Origin: Hanleya hanleyi
Lineage: Eukaryota > Mollusca > Polyplacophora > Lepidopleurida > Hanleyidae
Direction: 5' to 3'
NCBI GenBank assembly: GCA_036873755.1
Contig: JAVTVY010019576.1
Span: 16,432 to 80,431 of the forward strand
DNA: 64,000 bases
The notes below the pieces were generated by a model. It did no database searches and had not been told where the DNA came from. It saw only the letters and a program-made list of their open reading frames with translations. The translations under genes were made by a program, and so were the position numbers. Shown piece after piece: positions 1 through 13,364 of the stretch. The first letter of the stretch is position 1. Every line of letters begins with the position of its first letter.

Positions 1-2461
1 AGCCAGATACTCATAATAGCGCCACTACCAGCGCCCCCTGGCGTCAGATTTGGGATATGAATATGAAAACATATGAAGCAGGACTTTCTCTCTTACTATG
101 CAGAGTTTGGAGTTCAAAATACTCATAATAAAGAAAATACAGATGTTTTTCTCCATGTCTGAGGAAATAATGACTGGTCCCCTCGAATAACGAATAGCGA
201 ACTGCGAACCGCGGTCTAACTTTACGAACGTAATATATAGCCCGGTGTGACATGATGCCCTTGCGCGCTTCCGAAACTGCCCTTTTACTACTACTCCACG
301 ACTGCACATGTGCAGAATGACGTCATTTCCACGACCCAGCCCCTCCAATCGGAGTCACAAGTGCTTCACATTGATACCTCCCCCGACCCATTCAGACCTT
401 ATTCAAGAAGTTGAACATTTTAACAATACCCAAGTTGAACCTATCTGTTCATTGCCCCCACAAATTACCCATGAGTTCTAGACATTTTCATATATTGATG
501 TAGACCCGTTAGGGTCTGATGACCCTAGGGTCATCCAGATATATATATAGGGGAGCTGTAACTCTTGTAACAGAAAGTGCCCGGTTTACTCTTGCACAAA
601 ACAAAGTTCTTGCACTGAAAGAAATAGTTCTGAAGCTTTTTCTTCTTGATAACCTGTTTTTTGTCTTTTGAATTCTTTTTGTTGTTCTTTTATGTAAGCT
701 GAATGTAGTAGATGTGTTTTGATGTTTTTTCAAGTGCTCAGTTGTTGTTTTTGAGGGTTAGATGTTTCTAGGTAAAAGTATGTCGTCTGCTAGACCAGAG
801 ACTGTCGCCTGCTAAACCAGGGACTATAAGAGGAAAATGCTGGTTGATTTTTGGTCTGTGTATGTCACAATTTTTTCGACATGAAATGGCTTGTTTGGTC
901 AATATTAATGTATATTTGTTGTATACTGCATTTCCAGTTTCATGTTCCTCTTCACTTTCCTCATTTCTTTGTTTTCACTGTGTTTGAAAGGAAATTTTGG
1001 CAAATGAATTTGAGAGTTCCCTCTCCTTGAGACCCTCTTCAGCAATGTGACATAGCCAGTGAAGCCAGTGGTTTTCATGTACATTGTACCTACAGCAAAG
1101 TGTGGGTAGCTTTCTAAGTCAGTTCTTCTGCTGACCCAGCTTTGTCAGCTTTAGCAACTAATATGTACAAGTAGCTTACTCAGAGTAATATTGGCCATAC
1201 ATTCTTTTGTCATTAATCCATGATATGGTAAAGAGTTAATTACCAACAGCTTGATCAAGTGTCATATCCAAATCCTCTAACCAGCCCTCTTCCATAAAGA
1301 ATTAGAGCATTTCCACAAAGTGGATGCTCTTATGTTTTCATGAGAAACGGCTTCGCCGGATTCGCCGCCGCCGCCGCGACTTTAAACGTGAATATCTCTG
1401 AAATCCTCTGAAACCGTTAAATATTTTCGGGTCAGACTTTGTGTGCTATCTGCTTAGGCCGGGGAAATTGGTTGTGTTTCGATACCCGCTGCTCACCACT
1501 AGGTGGCGTTGTAGTCAGAGTATAGGTAAACCTGTCTCTGACGATTTCGTCTGAACGGCTTGTCTGATTTCTTTGAAATTTTATTACAATGGTCTTGAAG
1601 GATAGTCAATGTGCTGAAAAGATTTTGGTGTAGCTGGCATAACTATAAATGCAAGTTTTTTGCGTCTCAAAAAAAAAATGAAATGAAAATTAATCAATTC
1701 GCTTGGAGAAATATTTAAAAACTGTTCTATTCTAGGTTGCCAAGCATAAATATAGGATTGCCGACATGATAATTCCCTTTCGGTGCGAACCAATTTGCCA
1801 TTTAAATGAAAAATCTCATTTATCTGACCATGGAGCTATAAATCGAAAGGAGACACTGTTCCACAAGCCAGGACTGACTGGCCAGCGCTCACGCCCGCTG
1901 AACTTTTGTGTTTTGAATAGCCGTCCAGCTGGGCTGCGTCTCTTTCATGTTCAATGTACGATGCTGCTCTGTGATCCTGCGACTCCTTTCTGTTAAATTA
2001 GAAATGGCCGGAAGTGAGGTGTCATCATGCGCAGTCTCCACAAATTAAAATCACCAAGTGAAAATTATGCGCATATGTCATGTTTATTTATTTGAAATAA
2101 TTTCCCTTATCACAATATTTGAGTCATGGCTGTATGTCTTATTGGTGCTGAGCTACGGGACTTTGAAAACAGGCTGTCATTTCTCTATCTATATTGTATT
2201 TTCTCCTTTTATGCTAACTTCCGCATTTCCAAACATGACCCAAAAATGTGAGCGAGTAGCTATTACTATAGGGAATCGGAAAATCTATGGTTCTTACGGG
2301 AGGCTTATCCCGTTCGTGCAAAATTAGCGATTGAAAATATACATATTTCTCCATTTGAAATACATGGTGACTTCTGCCAAACTATGAAAATTGCACACTT
2401 TTAATGACAAAATAACCCACTTTCCGCATTTCAAACCGGGGAAAAGTTATGCTTATGTTAA
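1..2461. other. No gene recognised; one Polinton-type repeat module near 290-420
   Basis: I see no convincing coding exon here. Around 290-420 a stretch with 'tgcagaatga', a CRE-like 'atgacgtcat' and 'cacattgatacctc' followed by 'cgaccc' matches the subterminal repeat modules of the Polinton copies at 32.5-33.2 kb and 43.9-44.4 kb. It is probably a solo fragment of such a repeat. The rest is AT-rich with short repeats only. Confidence 0.4.
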
Positions 2462-2975
2462 AGGTTATACCAAATGACTCTATACTACTCCGCATTAAAA
2501 CATACCCAGTAGTGTTCCAAACAACAAATTAGTATTTTTTTCTCGAATAATGTCGTCGAAGTGGGTCTTAGGACACGAATAGCACACATGTGGGGAAAAA
2601 CGTATTGGAGCCGTGACCTCTGGTGCATGACGTCACAACCTGATTACGATTGCGCCGTAAACGTCATAGTCTATGACGTCGGGCGTTGTTACGAAAGATT
2701 CACCCAACTGTGGGAGTTCTAGCGTGATGTCGCTGACATTTGGACGTCACAACAGGCATTTGAGCCAGATCGTAATCAGGTTGTGACGTCACAGGTCAAG
2801 CGGCCACAGCTTTCGCCGTTTTGAAAGGGGCATGAAATCGTCGCACTTTACTGCTGCTATTTCCAACCTTGGGCAGTTTGAAAACATACAAAAATGTAAA
2901 ACAAGTCTATATAATCACCTCTACAACAATTTAGCACAAAAAAGTAGCAGATTTTGAGACCATTTTGTATAACCT
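2462..2975. mobile_element. Kolobok-like MITE (514 bp, TTAA-flanked)
   Basis: TTAA occurs immediately outside both ends (2458-2461 and 2976-2979). The ends are inverted: AGGTTATACCAAATG at the left and, read in reverse complement, AGGTTATACAAAATG at the right, one mismatch in 15. Inside lies a second perfect inverted repeat of 23 bp (2628-2650 with 2768-2790) containing TGACGTCA. There is no ORF of note. The TTAA target and the AGG start match the full-length Kolobok a few hundred bases downstream, so I read it as a non-autonomous relative; piggyBac-type mobilisation also uses TTAA and cannot be excluded. Confidence 0.65.
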
Positions 2976-2979
2976 TTAA

Positions 2980-3411
2980 AGATCGTAAACAGATCTATAT
3001 CCTCGTGTTTAGCATTTCCGGGAGGGTTTACCTCAATTTGAATAAAATGGGATTTAGTAAGCATTACTTCGGCGTTTTCTCTGTATTTGATGCTTCAAAC
3101 AAGCTATTAAGTAATGACCCGGCGTCCGTTTGTGTATACCCCCATGGGAGCTGATTGCTCGGTGAGTAATCCGCGAATACACAGTTGGCAGTGCGATCGT
3201 TTAACGGTCGCTTTTGAGATTATAACAGGCCCATTGAAAGTTATTGTTTTGCCGTTAGAAGATTGCGATTGCAGGTATTTATAATCAAGAAAAAGATATT
3301 ACTCAAGCCAGGACAAATTATTGTCAATACAACGAAAAATATATACATGCGGTGTTCCTCACAATGGGAAAAGAACACTTTTTTTTATATTTAAAGCCAG
3401 ACTAGCGATAT
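2980..3411. other. No feature seen between MITE and Kolobok
   Basis: This is an AT-rich spacer of about 430 bp with no supported gene. It ends in the TTAA that is the left target duplication of the Kolobok element. Confidence 0.5.
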
Positions 3412-3415
3412 TTAA

Positions 3416-3509
3416 AGGAGAAGAAAACATATGACTAATGTATACACTGAATGAAAGATCCATCTCCCCCGTATCCAAAAATGTAAGCAAATATTTTTTG
3501 CGATTTTTT
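3416..3509 (+). repeat. Left terminal inverted repeat of Kolobok
   Basis: The 94-bp sequence is repeated in inverse orientation at 13267-13360 with 92 of 94 positions identical by my alignment; the two differences are adjacent to the run CTCCCCC. It begins immediately after a TTAA. Confidence 0.9.
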
Positions 3510-3647
3510 CTACTCGATTAAATCGGCGTTCAATCTGCGCATCGTGGTCACTTCAGCGTGCCGCCATTTTTGCTCCGGTCGTCTACGCGTGTGACGTCAC
3601 TCGGGCCTGATCGCTCTCTAGCGGGGAAGGCGAAAATATAAAGCAGC

Positions 3648-5261
3648 ATGGCGGACGAAAGCGATCACAGTGACAGTTCTACCTCCGACGAATCGTTCGT
3701 TAATGACGTTCAGGAAAACCGAAATGGACTACAAGCTTACCAATTTGAACCAAGAAGACGAGACGATAGCACCACATCATCGTCAGATAATAGCGAGAGC
3801 GAAGAAAGTAGTGGAGATGAGACTGAAGGGATAGGTGGTCGCATGGACACTTTGGACTGGTGCACATGTGGTCACTGTTCAACAGAACACTTGAGCCGCG
3901 ACAGAGAATGCTTTTGTTGCCAGGAGAGTGCTCGAACTCGTGCAGTTGCTGCTCCAACCAATGCAGGTACGTTTAATTTCAAAGTAGTAAGGGATTTCAC
4001 CAGAAAAACTGAAGAAAATATATCGATCTTGCAAGTCTCGAATTATCGAAAGGGTCTGTGTCATATTCTTCCATAAACTCGAGCCGTTTTTTTGAATATT
4101 TTGGCCGATTCAGATCCCAAACTTCAAGTTCCCATTCACAATTGATTGTTGAACTTGAGGGTCCAATTTTTGTTAGTGAATTCCGTTGCAATAAATCGCA
4201 AAATCTTTTTCTAGAAGCGATTCCTTCAAACATCCTTTCAAATGGAGCTAACACCACTACAAATTCGTTTGCTTTTTTTTTTGTTCATACGTTTTCTGAA
4301 CTGGATTGGCTCTAGAACCGGCCCGGAACTAAAAACTGAAGTTTAGTCTTAGATACACAAATTTACTCCAATCCTAAAGGCTTGTCTATTATACTGAAAT
4401 CTATTATATCAATAACAGATCATAGTTTGAAATAAAGTAAGACAGCAGTGAAAGGGGTGGTCTTGTCAAGTTTTGTGTATCGAAGGAGAGGAGGGAGGTC
4501 ATACTGGACCATTTACATGCATCAGAGTTAGAAAAAATAACCCTAAAACCTTATTCATTTTTTCCTTTATATCTTTTTACCTCTTGCCTTTCAGACACCT
4601 CCATATGCGTAACAAATAATGGGGACTTCACTCTTCTCTGCCTTACACCAGTGGTTTTGAGAAATGTACTGGTTGCGTTGAATAATGTGCGAGCAGATCA
4701 TTGGAATGTCAATCCGGCGAACAACAGGTAATTAATGCAATTTCTTTAAACTATCAAAGACTCAGAGACAGATAAATCCATAATCTGAGTAAATTCAAGA
4801 ATCCAGGAAAATATTGGATCCTGTGAATGATTTCAGTTGAAATTCTGAAAAATTTATCAGGTTGATTCCAGTACAGCTCAGGATCATCATCTCTTTTTTC
4901 CCTGGTCTATGTGGTTCGAAATGAAATCGATTCATCGCTCAACTTGGTAACCACACTCCAGTATGCATGAATGTGAAAATAATTCGGTAATATCAATCTA
5001 ATTATATTTCATTGTTTTGAGCAGGATGGAACTACACAGCTATCCAGCACATACATTTTTTGTTATATGATTGCTATTTTTAGTGGACTCCGATATGCTG
5101 CCTATCGGCAATTTACATGGTGGGCCCATGGAAGACTTGGACCTGGATGTCGGAGAGTGGTTCCTGCTTGCGCGACACATGCCATTCGACAAGCATTCCC
5201 CAAGGATCCAGATGAGTACGTTGGGTTTCATTCCGGAGAAGACAGTGACGATGAAAACTGA
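3648..5261 (+). CDS. P2X7 C-terminal-like Cys/His zinc protein of the Kolobok element (3 exons)
   Basis: The model joins exons 3648-3966, 4595-4727 and 5084-5261, all with GT/AG borders and compatible phases (1, then 2), giving about 209 residues ending TGA. The N-terminal 65 residues are an acidic Ser/Asp/Glu-rich tract. Then come WCTCGHC, a CFCCQ motif, CVTN and an exon-2 block with LLCLTPVVLRNVL. Exon 3 carries YRQFTWWAHGRLG, RRVVPACATHAIRQAFP and YVGF. This order of Cys/His motifs is that of the intracellular C-terminal domain of P2X7 receptors. There is no channel domain, so it is not a P2X receptor. As I recall, stand-alone versions of this domain accompany Kolobok-type transposons, which fits its position here. 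Its role in transposition is unknown; zinc or nucleic-acid binding is a guess. Confidence 0.82.
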
Positions 5262-6945
5262 AAATCTAACCAATTATTTTTCATATATGTACATATTTGT
5301 TAAAAAGAATCTGTGAAACTTATTAAATTTAAGTCCATTTATTTCAAAAAATTGGGTTTTTTTCATTTTTTCTGACCTGGCCTCCTGATTGGGAAAACCA
5401 AAAAAGAAACAATGCTGCAACACTGGTCTCTGCCTATGATATTTCATTTATAATGCAAGTTTCAGCATAGTATAATAGTGTGATTCCTCCCAATATATAC
5501 ATGCACAAAGGAGAAGCATACAAAAGAGAAAATATGCACAAAACGTACCAAATGCATAGAAAACCCATGGCAAATGTACATAATAAATGACTACAGCCAT
5601 AGAGACCAAAGACAGTCCAATAGCAGGACTTGTGTATGGTTATGGTGAACCAGTTCATGTATCTCATTCCCAAAACTCAAGGTTTACAATTAGGGGGCTT
5701 CCATACAGTATGAATGCTCCATTTGAAGGGGGGGGGGGGGTGTAATAGGACTCCTGAAAGGTACAACTCTTCAGCCCAAGAAGGCGTGAAAATACTATTG
5801 CACACGTGACCTCAGGCCTTGGTGAGGCACAGTGCAAAACTTTTACAATATTGGCAAGACAAAATTATTTTATCCAGACTTTCGAGCGAAGGCTTTTGTA
5901 CAGATGCCTATATAACACGGGGAAAATAACATCTTAAGAATTGTTTGCCACAATGAAACTATTTTTTCCAGTATTGACTATGTTAAAGTATTGCCCTGTG
6001 CCTCTGCTTTGTCCGATGTCATGTGTGCAAAATATGCATCTCTGATTTCAGACACATTCCTATCAGAAGGAAGTATGTAAACTAAAAAAGGGTTGCCTCA
6101 CTTGTGTTGGCAATTCATTTGCTAGACTCATACATTGTCCTTAGATTTACAGATCACAGCCTTAGATTTGGCCAACACCGATGGGCTGATTTGCATGGCC
6201 GAGTGACACACCAGTCCTGATCTGGACCAGTGACATCAGACAGATATGGGCACAAGAGATAATTTCTAAAAACAACTAGACAAAGAGTATTGCTGGAGTT
6301 ACCACTAAGGAGAATAGACCAGAATATCTTTACTTGCTGATCACAGCGCCCCGAGAGGCTAACAATCAAATTTAATACAGAAAAATAGAAAAAATAAAAT
6401 AATAATCCCATCCGTAGATTATTTATGATTTCCACTAATATTTAACCCCACAAAACATTACCACAATACTACTGTCAATGCCCAGACGCTATTCCGGCCC
6501 AGGGGCGGAGGACAGTCAGACGGAGATGGCTCATTCCCATCTCCTACTGACGACCACCATCCGCCCCAGGCCGAAATCCCGGCTCGATGCGCCCTCCGCC
6601 AGGCGAGTGGGAGCAGGCCCAGTCCCGACCCCTGCCTGACAACGGCTGACCCATCGAGTCAGGGGCGACCTGCAGTGGTATACATGTATTGTGGGAGCTC
6701 TTGAATCATGGATGTATTTTGAAATCAGAGACGCATAATATCAACCAATCAGCGATACAAGATGATGGACAGTGCTTTACTTCAGATCTCCGATAGTCTG
6801 GTGGCAAAGTATGAGTCTTGCTCATTCGCATGCTATAAGTTATTGCATGTTACAATGGAGATCATCCACACATTGTGAACTAAATTTCAAGTAAGTCCAG
6901 TCAGAAGAGCAACACTGTAACCGGTCTTTGGTATCCATCCTCAAT
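5262..6945. other. Spacer between the two convergent Kolobok genes
   Basis: No coding exon is supported. The region holds the 3' flank of the P2X7-like gene, a run of 13 G residues near 5,731, and a GC-rich block at about 6,480-6,680. The two genes end tail to tail across it. Confidence 0.5.
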
Positions 6946-9900
6946 CTACTGGAATCGTGTCTTGAACAGTTCTTCAAGTTCACTTTTTTCTGGTCTGGCG
7001 ACCTTAGCCACATTCCTTGGCATTTCAGCTGGACGGTCAATTCCTCTCAATTTAACCTTGTCCCTGTGCACCTCAAATACTCGCTTGACAATCTCGAACA
7101 TGTGCTCAGATTTCACTTTGCCGTACCGGTTCTTCAAAACATACAACTTCCGTCTCTTTGAGTATACCACAGAAGTAGCTGGTTTCCCCGACTTGTCTTT
7201 TTTCTGTTCCCTGCGGGAGTTGTTCCAATCTAATGCGGCTAGCATGAGCCTTGCGGACATTCCTGCCAAAGAGAAAGCAAATATTATTCAAATTAATATA
7301 TATTGGAAGATAGTATAGAAAAGTGGTTTGGCAGAAATTGCATGGAGCCATCCAAATATAAATAGTAATATGTATGCAGGAAATCCTCCTTTAAATGCAT
7401 ATGCACCATAGGGTTATAAAGAGGACCAAAGGGAAGTGAGAGAGTGCCGGAAATCGATCAATTATTTCTAGTTCAATGCTTGACCATAACTTGTTTACTC
7501 ACCAAAATTCAAACCACTTAATACCAATATTCCATTTCAGATGAACAGAAAATTCCCATGACCTCTCTCCCGGTAGTTTTGATTTTCCATTCAAGTTCCC
7601 TATTAAACCTCAGAATCGGAATAATGTTACTAACCATCATAATGGAAGTGTTGTCTCTTTGGACAGTACTTCAGCAACATGTTATGGAAGATCTCCAGCT
7701 CGCCTGTATGACAAAACCTGGTGAGATGTGTCAAGGCCTTCAGAAGAACTGTGCTCGTTACAATCTTTTGCAGAGCTGCAAACGCAGGAGACTTTGGTTT
7801 CAACCATTTTGTAGCCTTCTTGTCAGCTGCAGAGAGAGGGGGATGATCACACTTGTGGAATTTCTTATTCCCAGACCATTTATGTTTGTTGGTGACATGG
7901 TGCAGAACAGACAGCCATTTTTCTCTGGAAAAATAACAGTATTGTTGTCATATAGCACACATGAAACAAATTCTTCATGAAAAATTTACATACAAATTTA
8001 CAATCAGTGGAACATATGAATTCAGATAGTAATGGATAAATGGAGATGTGCACTGGAAGACAGGTATCCTCACATGTCCCCAGATCACTATTGATAGTGA
8101 ATTGAATTTGTGCTTTCCAAGAAATTTAGAAAAGTAGAAAGAACACTTCACACCTATGGTCGAGCCCATAAACCTACCGCAAAACCTGTCCATCCTTTCC
8201 ACAGGTAGCACACGCCCACCACAAATGATTACTTATGCTTTGGATCCAAGGGGCAAGGTCTGCACATGTCTTAGTTTTAGCCTTGGCAGTCAGTTTCTTG
8301 ACAATGCCTTTGGCAAGGTGCCATGTGTCAAACTGGTGATTTATCTGTAAAGAAAGTAATAAAAATACACCATCTGACAAACAATTTGCAGCAGAAAGAT
8401 TTAGTTTTTGTCAGCTGGCATGTAAATAAGGATTACATGTCATGACATGTACCAAATACAGACTCAATTTCATTCCTACATGTATTAGCATGATTGCAAT
8501 CATCTTCACAAGTCAAGGTAAATCCTAATTCTCACAGGGGGTTTACCAGGACATTTTTGGTTATTCGAATGAGTTCATGAGTTGATCAGTACAATATCGT
8601 ACATTTCAACCACACATTTGTTTTGAATTGGCCAAGATATCCCAAGCCTGCGGCTTTTGTCGATTTCAGCTTGACATCAAAGCAGTTTGGCCTGCGATGA
8701 AATTCGAACCTGTCACAGCGGATTTGCCTAATCAGCTAGCTTGCATTCACTGATTGGGTTGATTTAGAGGAAACCGCTCGATCTATTTATATCCATAACT
8801 CGTATGGGTAACAACCGAGTGTGTCGGTCCTAACAGATCAATCGATGCACTGGCTAGTGAGAATGGAAGCCATTTTTTTAATAAAGATGACAATTCAGCC
8901 AATATGTACCTGTTCATAGTCCTTCCTCATCATACTGCTGACCATGTTGTGGCGATCTGTAGCCAATATGCCCACATTCACCCCACTGTCAGTCACCTCC
9001 TTCAGACACCTCCTCAGACCCTCAGGCTCCATGTGGTTGGAATTCTTGACCTGTTAGTATAATCGACAATAATAATTGGTCTATGGAATACTAAAAGTTC
9101 ACTGGACCTACCAAGACATCACTTGGACCATGAAATGAATATTCATATTTTTATTGGCCATGATTCAACTCCAGTGCTTCATTTTTGAGGAGAATGATCA
9201 CTGGCCTGTAGCTACATGTACCACTCACATGAATTTGATTTGACAAGTTTGAGAAGAGTGAAATATAGTTATTGATAAATATAAAAATCTATCTATCTAT
9301 AGAGTCAGTCACTCTCCTTGATTTCAAAATTCCTCTCCTGGAAATTTCTGAGAGATATTTTTAGCCCATTTGCTAAATGGAGATACAGGTAGAACACCTG
9401 TAGAACACAATATTCATCCAATGACCACTAACTGTTGTAATGACGAATGGTTTCTCAAATACAGTTTTTGACCCAACTGTTTCTCGAAAGGGCTTTCAAG
9501 ATTCCCAGCGATAATTTTATACCTAACTGTTAAAGTATCTACTGCACCTTGCATGGTTCTTTGCAGAAATATGACTGGTTCCTCAAGCAATGAAGGCTTC
9601 TGATTTGAGATGTGTCCAGTGCTTTTACCTGCAGCATACACCGCAATCAGAAAGCCTGGAAACCAGTTACAGATCTGCCATTGTCTCGCTAAAGGGATAC
9701 CCAAACCGATATTTACAATTTTTCAAACATTTACCATAATATTTACCTCTGAAACCTGTACAAGTTTCATCGAAACTATCTTCCTCGTGCCCGTCTTTCC
9801 ATCACCATCTGTGTGCATTAAAGTATAGGAACCATATTTGGCGGTGTGGCCAGGGCTATCACATCGGCCGTCTCCTGCAAGAACCACAGAACCTAGTGTC

Positions 9901-12900
9901 TTCACTTCTTCCACAGCCTTTGTTCTCTCCTTATCCCAGGAGTCCTGTATCACTGGTAGAATGTTCTCTCGCTGCAGCTTATTAAATGTTGTTTTGGAAA
10001 GGAACTGTAAGTTCAGTAGATGCGCAAAAGCACTCATTTTTGCATAAGTGCTGCCACTGGTCACCGTAGAAGTAGCAATAAGGAGATTGCCCACTGGCTT
10101 CTTATGGACTTGAGGCTGAGAATGCCAGACATAGGTGTGGCCTTTGTGACAGGAGATCTTGTATCCCACCATGGATCCTCTGGTAAATTTTGAAGAGTTT
10201 GTGACTGGGCTGCCACATTCCATGCAGAATTTCTGTAAAGCAGCCAGATTTTTCTCAAATACAATGTATTTTTTCATTTCGCATGGATCGGATTCCCCAG
10301 ACTGTTCAGCACAACTAGATTCACCAGTACTAGTATCAGTTGAGGGCAAATATTCTGCATATTCTTCGATCATTTCAACATCACTTTCTGGGTGCAAAGG
10401 CGATGTCATCGGGGAACTATGCGGCTCTTCAATACACACTTCTTCCACACTCTGAGTTTGAGTGCCACATGTACGAGATGGTCTGAGAGAATAGCTATGG
10501 TCTCTCCCTGTTCTCCGAGGAGTACCATATACTGCTGTTGGATGCAAGACCACAGACTGCAATGGAAAGAAATGAAAGAACTAAAAATATGAATTCCATA
10601 AATATATAGACATGTATAAGATGTGGAAGGCAATTCAGTGTAATATAATGGTGATGTTTTGCACTGATTGGTACAGGTACATGTATGACACAATTATTCC
10701 AAATATTGTTTTGTGCATTAGTTGCAGATATTGAAGGACATGTCGTGACTTTAGATCTACCAAAGAATAGCTTTTGTCAAATCTGTCGTTGAAGAGATAC
10801 AATTATAGTCGAATATGAATGAGCTGAACCTTTCCTGTCTAGGTACCTGTTGTCCCTGGACAGATGTGGATGCAAGGGGAGGTAACACTGGTTCTGGAAA
10901 CACATGTGTGGTCTCCTCTTCCTGCTCGGGTGACCGTTGCAGCAGCAGCTTTCCTCTTTCTCTTCATGGAAGGGCCAGTCTGCAAAAGCAACAAAAGAAA
11001 ATTACATCAAATTTGATGTTGATTCTAAAGTGTGTGAACCTGATTATGATATCAGTGTAGTATCAAAACAGTCATTTGCTGCAACTCAAATATACCTGAC
11101 CCCTACATCAGCTGTTCAACACATAATCTCATTTTTTTTCGCTACACAACTAACCCCAAAACTGTATTCCCCCAATAAATATTTTAGATTACCATTTCAC
11201 ATTGTTTCAATATTCGAGAAATGAACAAGTCCTGCAGATCAAAATTAAGTGCCCTGCAGTGTTGGGTCTTGTGACTTGTCTAAAAAAAAGCGAATAACCG
11301 AGGTTTGGCAATAGAGGACATATTTACCGGTTCCGTAGAAGTAGTACTACTACTGGAAGATTCCAGTGGTTCAGCCTCTTCTGACTCTAACATCAACTGA
11401 AAACACCAGATAAGACAACATCATTATAGGATGCGACTGCCACCTTACCCACAAAGCATTTCACCCACACTCGAGTTGAATCAGCCACAAAGTTATGGTC
11501 AAATTAAGTCACATTGGTTAATTCAGACAAAAACAATTAATTCAAATTATATATGTATTGCAGAGTCCAAATTAAGCAAATCAGGTCAATTAACCAGTGT
11601 TCAGTATAGATAGAACACAGCACATTTGGTAAGTTTTCTATCCTGCCACTCACCCCTCCCCCCACCCAAACCCCCTGCTTTTTTCTAGTAAAATCATGTC
11701 TATGTACAGACAATAAATGCCCAGTGGTTTCATCCAGTGCTCGCATTTGGTGATGTTAACATATTTCAGTGTTTTTTTAAGGACCTAGATGTTCACATCT
11801 TCATACACAAGTCTACTTATCAATTACACTTCGAATTAGCCTTGATCTCGCCACTTAAAGTATTCAAAACCCGACTTGTAGATATCTACAATACACAGAT
11901 GAGCCAATCAGAACGAACCATCAGAACCTACATGATTGATGTGTGTCATGTGACATCCTCTCAATAGTTACGTGGTTTCTCCTAATATGGCAGTAGGTGT
12001 GGCCAAATAGAGTGAACAGCCAATCAGTAGCCGACTCATTCGGCCCATTTCAAAAATAAAATTGATTTGAGGTCAGCAATGTTTTGTGCACGTTTGTGAA
12101 ATACATTTGAACAAAGCCGGTACCAGTAGGCAGCTATACATCAAGCGTTGTCGGAGAAGTAGACTTGTGTATGAAGATGAGCTGTTCAAAGTTGTCAGCA
12201 AACTAATGGGATTTCTAACTTCTGTTGCATGTTAAATATATACAGTGCATACTGCCATGGCATGGCCACAGCTGGATTTTTGACCCCCCCACAAGTACTA
12301 TGCGATAGCTCCATTGCGGTACCGGTAACAAATATTATCACAGAATTTGTGAGATATATATATTTTCTGTAGAATCCCCTAGTTGATTGTACAATGTTTT
12401 TACTAGGGAATGAAAACTGAACAGCCACTATATCGTTCTCACTCAGGGTTGACTTCAAGAAACACAACTTTGAAGTGTTGAAAACTGGACACTGGGTAAC
12501 CACGACGCCAACATACTCGATCAATCACATCTTCATTTCATTTTTTTTTTTTTTTTTGGTTATTTTATCTCGACTGGTATAGATCGAAAGATAACCCAGA
12601 GATTATTCTGATACAATACCTCTCTCAGCTGTGCTTGTTGCTCCCGCTTCTCCAGCCTGGCAAGTGTCGACAATCGTTTCGGTTTGGGGGCCTGACGATG
12701 TGCAAACTCGGTAGGCACAGCATCATCTTTCAGCAACGTCCGTTGCTTGCTCTTGGATTCAATACCATATTTTGCGTAAACATCTTCTTTGAAACAGCTT
12801 GGTAAGAAGTGCAACGAGCACAGTCTTGAGTTTGCGTTTGGAGTAAAATCCTGCCGACCGACGTTATGCACCCACTGTTTCAGTACATCTGGTTTCAACA

Positions 12901-12985
12901 TTGGGAACCGATGAAATGTCACGGTCTTTGGAAGGTTTGGATTCCCAGTTCTGTTAAAACAGCCAAACGCCACACACTGCGGCAT
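6946..12985 (-). CDS. THAP-domain Kolobok-type DDE transposase (8 exons)
   Basis: Exons read on the minus strand: 12985-12620, 11396-11328, 10979-10847, 10556-9747, 9050-8910, 8344-8178, 7924-7635, 7262-6946 (stop). All have GT/AG borders. Exon 1 encodes a THAP zinc finger: MPQCVAFGC, FHRFP, W and LCSLHF in the order of a C2CH THAP. Exon 4 has Cys pairs and GDGRCDSPG with the likely first catalytic Asp; exon 5 has LATDRH (second Asp); exon 6 has NHQFDTWHLAK; exon 7 has HTGELEIFH (likely catalytic Glu) and LKYCPKRQHF. The protein would be about 760 residues. Joining exon 3 to exon 4 costs one nucleotide of frame: either an internal acceptor about 31 nt into exon 3 is used, or the gene has a frameshift. 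Exon 3 also encodes a KRKRK basic motif in its first frame. Confidence 0.82.
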
Positions 12986-13266
12986 GATGCCCGTGTATTT
13001 GCCGAATATTGGCCCACTACCACTATCAAATTATAACAGTATACAAAATATAAACCTGCAGTCCCGAGAGCTTCTCACCATACTTTAACGTACATTGCAG
13101 AAGTTTGTTGGGCCCTGCTGACGTCACGCAGCGATGCGCACAGTATGTTTTCGGCATTTCTGATTGGTTAAAATAGACACAAGCCCTTGTAATGGCGGCT
13201 CCCATGAATCATGAATCTGTTCACAGGCTCCAGTTTTTGATGTTTCGATATAAATATATCGGCGGT

Positions 13267-13360
13267 AAAAAATCGCAAAAAATATTTGCTTACATTTTTG
13301 GATACGGGGGAGATAGGTCTTTCATTCAGTGTATACATTAGTCATATGTTTTCTTCTCCT
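13267..13360 (-). repeat. Right terminal inverted repeat of Kolobok
   Basis: Inverse partner of 3416-3509, followed directly by TTAA at 13361-13364. Confidence 0.9.
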
Positions 13361-13364
13361 TTAA

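Larger units (their letters stand above)
3416..13360. mobile_element. Full-length Kolobok-type DNA transposon (9,945 bp)
   Basis: Seen: two 94-bp terminal inverted repeats (3416-3509 and 13267-13360) that differ at only two positions, starting AGGAGAAG and ending CTTCTCCT, with TTAA directly outside both ends (3412-3415, 13361-13364). Inside are two convergent spliced genes, a THAP-domain DDE transposase (minus) and a P2X7-like zinc protein (plus). Known: the Kolobok superfamily is defined by TTAA target duplications and transposases with an N-terminal THAP domain. Inferred: the near-identical ends suggest a fairly recent insertion. Whether it is autonomous hinges on a one-nucleotide frame problem in transposase exon 3. 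Confidence 0.88.

Noticed and set aside
3648..5261. A host P2X purinergic receptor gene
   Set aside because: Only the zinc-type C-terminal domain is present, with no channel segments, and it lies inside transposon ends.
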